Part shown: positions 61,788 through 64,000 of the stretch, in pieces
Layout of the letters: each line of letters starts with the position of its first letter
Numbering within the stretch: the first letter of the stretch is position 1
Source of the DNA: Paenibacillus sp. Soil787
Lineage (GTDB): Bacteria; Bacillota; Bacilli; Paenibacillales; NBRC-103111
Assembly: GCF_001429545.1 (NCBI RefSeq)
Contig: NZ_LMSP01000012.1
Span: forward strand, 452,555-516,554
Length of the DNA stretch: 64,000 bases
Reading direction: 5' to 3'
The notes under the pieces: model-generated
Told to the model about the DNA's origin: nothing
Database searches by the model: none
The model's input: the letters and a program-made list of their open reading frames with translations, nothing else
Translations under genes and position numbers: made by a program

Positions 61788-62924
61788 TTGGCACAATTAC
61801 GCTCGTTAACCCGCTATTTACTCATTCTCATTCCAGCGATTGCCTCGATGTATTTCGAAAGCTATTCATCTATTGGCACGTATGTTTTCCTCATTCTCAT
61901 TTTCCTTTGGATTGCGGAACTGCGCAGAACGATATTCTCGAAATCCGTATGGATGCTTTTAATCGAAATCGGATTCAGCGGATGGATGAGCTATCATTAT
62001 GACGGCATTTTGTTTATTACCTTTTACTCTACGCTCTTATCCTATCTAAGCACCGTAAATAGTCATATTCGTTACTATATCGTGAGTATTCACTTGATTT
62101 TATTGAACATATCCTTACATAGTCAGCCAAACAGCTACTACCTTATTGCCAATCTGGTCTTCTTGTCTCTGACGATTCTCCTGCTGCAGATGCTCCAGAC
62201 AGAGCAAAACAAAGAGGAAATCGAACTGCTCTATGATAGGCTTCGGAGGCAGCATTACGAGCTGGACGAAGCTCGCCTTCAGTTAATGGATTACGCCCGA
62301 AAAGTCGAAAACATTGCGCAAACGGACGAACGAAATCGAATTTCCCGAGATATTCATGATGAATTGGGACATAAGCTGATCCGGCTTAAAATAATGATGG
62401 AAGCATCCTTGCAAATCCTACCCACGCAACAAAAGAAAGGTGTAGACATGTTAATGTCGGTCCGAGACCAGTTAACAGAAAGCATGGAACTGCTCCGCTC
62501 AACTGTACGTAGACTGAAACCAGATGAAGAAACGCTGCAAACCTATTCACTGGATCGACTCATTGAAGGATTGACAGCAGATAAAGGGATATCTATTGAG
62601 GTTGAGATACAGGGGATGCCCTACGTGCTGTATCCGAGTTTAGAGTTCATTCTATACCGTAATGCACAAGAAGCCATCACGAATGCCATTCGTCACGGGT
62701 CCGCAACCCAGGTTCTCATTCAGTTAACCTATGAATCCAAACAAATTACCATGTGTATTTCGAATAACGGTAAACTGCCTGCTGAGCACACTATGAACGG
62801 ACTAGGAATGTCAGGCATGGAAGAACGAAGCAAGCTTATAGGCGGTCAGCTTATGGTGTCGATCGGGGATCGATTTACAGTGACGACTGTCTTGCCCACT
62901 TTTCGCCAAATTGAATCTACCTAA
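61788..62924 (+). CDS. Sensor histidine kinase (NarL/DesK-type)
   Basis: A 378-residue membrane sensor. Four to six N-terminal membrane helices (about residues 8-150) lead to a coiled segment and a HisKA_3 domain with the phospho-histidine at His190 in RDIHDELGHK. The HATPase_c N box is NAQEAITNAIRHG near 288-300 and the G box GLGMSGMEER near 345. I chose TTG 61788 after AAAGGAAGG because a promoter lies within the longer frame. It phosphorylates the next gene's regulator and probably senses membrane damage or drug. Confidence 0.88.
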   Translation: MAQLRSLTRYLLILIPAIASMYFESYSSIGTYVFLILIFLWIAELRRTIFSKSVWMLLIEIGFSGWMSYHYDGILFITFYSTLLSYLSTVNSHIRYYIVSIHLILLNISLHSQPNSYYLIANLVFLSLTILLLQMLQTEQNKEEIELLYDRLRRQHYELDEARLQLMDYARKVENIAQTDERNRISRDIHDELGHKLIRLKIMMEASLQILPTQQKKGVDMLMSVRDQLTESMELLRSTVRRLKPDEETLQTYSLDRLIEGLTADKGISIEVEIQGMPYVLYPSLEFILYRNAQEAITNAIRHGSATQVLIQLTYESKQITMCISNNGKLPAEHTMNGLGMSGMEERSKLIGGQLMVSIGDRFTVTTVLPTFRQIEST

Positions 62925-62942
62925 GAAAGGGTTGAACGCATC

Positions 62943-63605
62943 ATGATCCATGTGCTCATTACAGACGATGATCCATTCATCCGCGAGAGCTTACAGTTAA
63001 TCATTGGACTTGACGAAAATATTAAGGTTGTTGGTACGTGCACGCATGGAGACGAAGCTTTTGCTTTTATCCAGAGCGGCATTCAGGTTGACGTTGTCCT
63101 GATGGACATTCGGATGCCAATCTGTGACGGTGTGCAAGGCACACTCAAGATTAAGCAAGCTTATCCGCATATTGCTGTGCTTATTCTGACCACATTCGAC
63201 GATGATGAATTTATCGTTCAAGCCTTGCGAAACGGAGCCAGCGGTTATCTGCTCAAAAATATATCGCCGGATCGGATTATTCAAGGAATCAAAACAGTAG
63301 AACAAGGCAATCTTCTTATTCATCCTGATATTGCAAAGAAATTGACGACCTTTATCGGCACTAGTTCATCTTCGAACATAAACGCGCCCAAACCACTTGG
63401 CGGATATGGGTTAACTGCAAGCGAACAAGCTGTCGTAGCCAAAATCGCTGAAGGTCTGTCCAATAAAGAAATCGCCCAGGAGCTGTTCCTGAGCGAAGGT
63501 ACCGTTAAGAATTATATTACGGAAATTCTCAGCAAGCTGAACCTCCGAGATCGCACGCAAATTGCTATTTTTTATTTAAAAAAGCAATCCGGCACCGGCA
63601 GTTAA
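62943..63605 (+). CDS. NarL/LuxR-family response regulator
   Basis: A 220-residue regulator. The receiver domain has acidic residues DDDP at 8-11, the phosphoacceptor Asp55 in VVLMDIRMP, and a Lys in GYLLKN near 105. The C-terminal LuxR HTH is GLSNKEIAQELFLSEGTVKN near 176-195. It starts 18 bases after the kinase. It most likely controls the divergent ABC exporter. Confidence 0.95.
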   Translation: MIHVLITDDDPFIRESLQLIIGLDENIKVVGTCTHGDEAFAFIQSGIQVDVVLMDIRMPICDGVQGTLKIKQAYPHIAVLILTTFDDDEFIVQALRNGASGYLLKNISPDRIIQGIKTVEQGNLLIHPDIAKKLTTFIGTSSSSNINAPKPLGGYGLTASEQAVVAKIAEGLSNKEIAQELFLSEGTVKNYITEILSKLNLRDRTQIAIFYLKKQSGTGS

Positions 63606-64000
63606 TTATTTAACTCTCGTCACCTGGATGTCCTCTTTGGAGGAACTTCCAACTACATAATCAGGCTTATTATCATTGCCATTGATTTGCGTCAGTTTGA
63701 GAATTGTACGATAGAAATGCCCATTTTCCGTAAGCAAGTAGCTGTATGTATTCTCTTCAGGCAGCGCATCGATGATAATTGGATTCGTCATGTAAGGTAC
63801 TTTATTGATCTCATAGTATCGGAAACCTTCCACGTACGCTCTGATTGTCTTGAGCTTGACTGGATCCTGCTCCCCTGTAATGACGATGGGTTCATTAATC
63901 AGATAGGAAATTTGCGGCGTTTCTTTCCAGCTCTTTTTCAATTCTTCTTCGCTGACATAGATATCCTCTGAATACTTTTCCTTTGCTTTCCGCAATCCGC
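63606..64000 (-). CDS. C-terminal part of an unidentified protein, cut by the window edge
   Basis: About 131 residues at the end of a gene that continues past the right edge; the frame stays open to base 64000, so TTG 63995 is probably not the true start. The visible part is alpha/beta, with IRAYVEGFRYYEINKVPYMT and no membrane segment. Its stop abuts the response-regulator stop. I do not recognise it. Confidence 0.6.
   Translation of the reverse strand, partial: GLRKAKEKYSEDIYVSEEELKKSWKETPQISYLINEPIVITGEQDPVKLKTIRAYVEGFRYYEINKVPYMTNPIIIDALPEENTYSYLLTENGHFYRTILKLTQINGNDNKPDYVVGSSSKEDIQVTRVK

Overview
The window looks like a chromosomal segment of a low-to-moderate GC, spore-forming Bacillota, most probably Paenibacillaceae. 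The genes pointing there are ylbF/ricF, ylbG, ylaN, a YugN-like gene, ccpA, the divergent acsA/acuA-acuC pair, rpsD with a long leader, tyrS behind a T-box, and a bacterial XPB helicase pair. Purine-rich ribosome binding sites are strong, and TTG and GTG starts are common. About 55 protein genes are supported. I saw no rRNA, tRNA, insertion sequence, prophage or CRISPR array.

Layout. 1-600: the 3' end of a truncated gene and a non-coding repeat. 0.6-3.7 kb: UDP-glucose genes (PHP protein, galU, ugd). 3.8-7.2 kb: a LysR regulator, ylbG and ricF with a divergent L-asparaginase between them. 7.4-11.8 kb: XPB helicase, its partner, and a secreted nuclease. 11.9-16.1 kb: two Gfo/Idh/MocA dehydrogenases, a CBS protein and an M20 amidohydrolase. 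16.3-23.3 kb: yugN, ftsW, Asp23, a cation antiporter, ylaN, an HPr-like protein, a VTT membrane protein and a diguanylate cyclase. 23.4-29.1 kb: rpsD, tyrS and a class A penicillin-binding protein. 29.3-40 kb: acetate and carbon control (acsA, acuA, acuC, mtnN, ccpA, and PTS EIICBA with EI). 40-45.8 kb: a Q/N-rich repeat protein, then crcB-crcB-aroA-C39 peptidase-CoA-binding protein, a rhodanese and aroK. 45.8-51.9 kb: a sugar-acid operon. 51.9-53.45 kb: a large non-coding repeat region. 53.45-56.8 kb: a LacI/BadF-kinase/GH4 operon. 57-64 kb: two small unknown genes, then an ABC-2 exporter divergent from a two-component system.

The most interesting gene set is the sugar-acid operon (50.9 down to 45.8 kb, minus strand). 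It encodes a LacI regulator, a LarA-family nickel-pincer racemase/epimerase homologue, gluconokinase, an SDR resembling Bacillus UxuB-type mannonate oxidoreductase, and 6-phosphogluconate dehydrogenase. Together these could form a route fructuronate -> mannonate -> gluconate -> 6-phosphogluconate -> ribulose-5-phosphate, avoiding mannonate dehydratase and the KDG branch. This is inference from family membership and gene order.

Other points of interest: six tandem copies of a 112-bp non-coding repeat; two copies of a hairpin-rich dispersed repeat 52.7 kb apart; an HPr-like protein without its catalytic histidine but with the regulatory serine; an EPSP synthase with unusual substitutions in its glyphosate/PEP loop; an XPB partner protein carrying a second copy of the helicase's N-terminal domain; and two palindromic operators about nine helical turns apart in front of a LacI-type gene.
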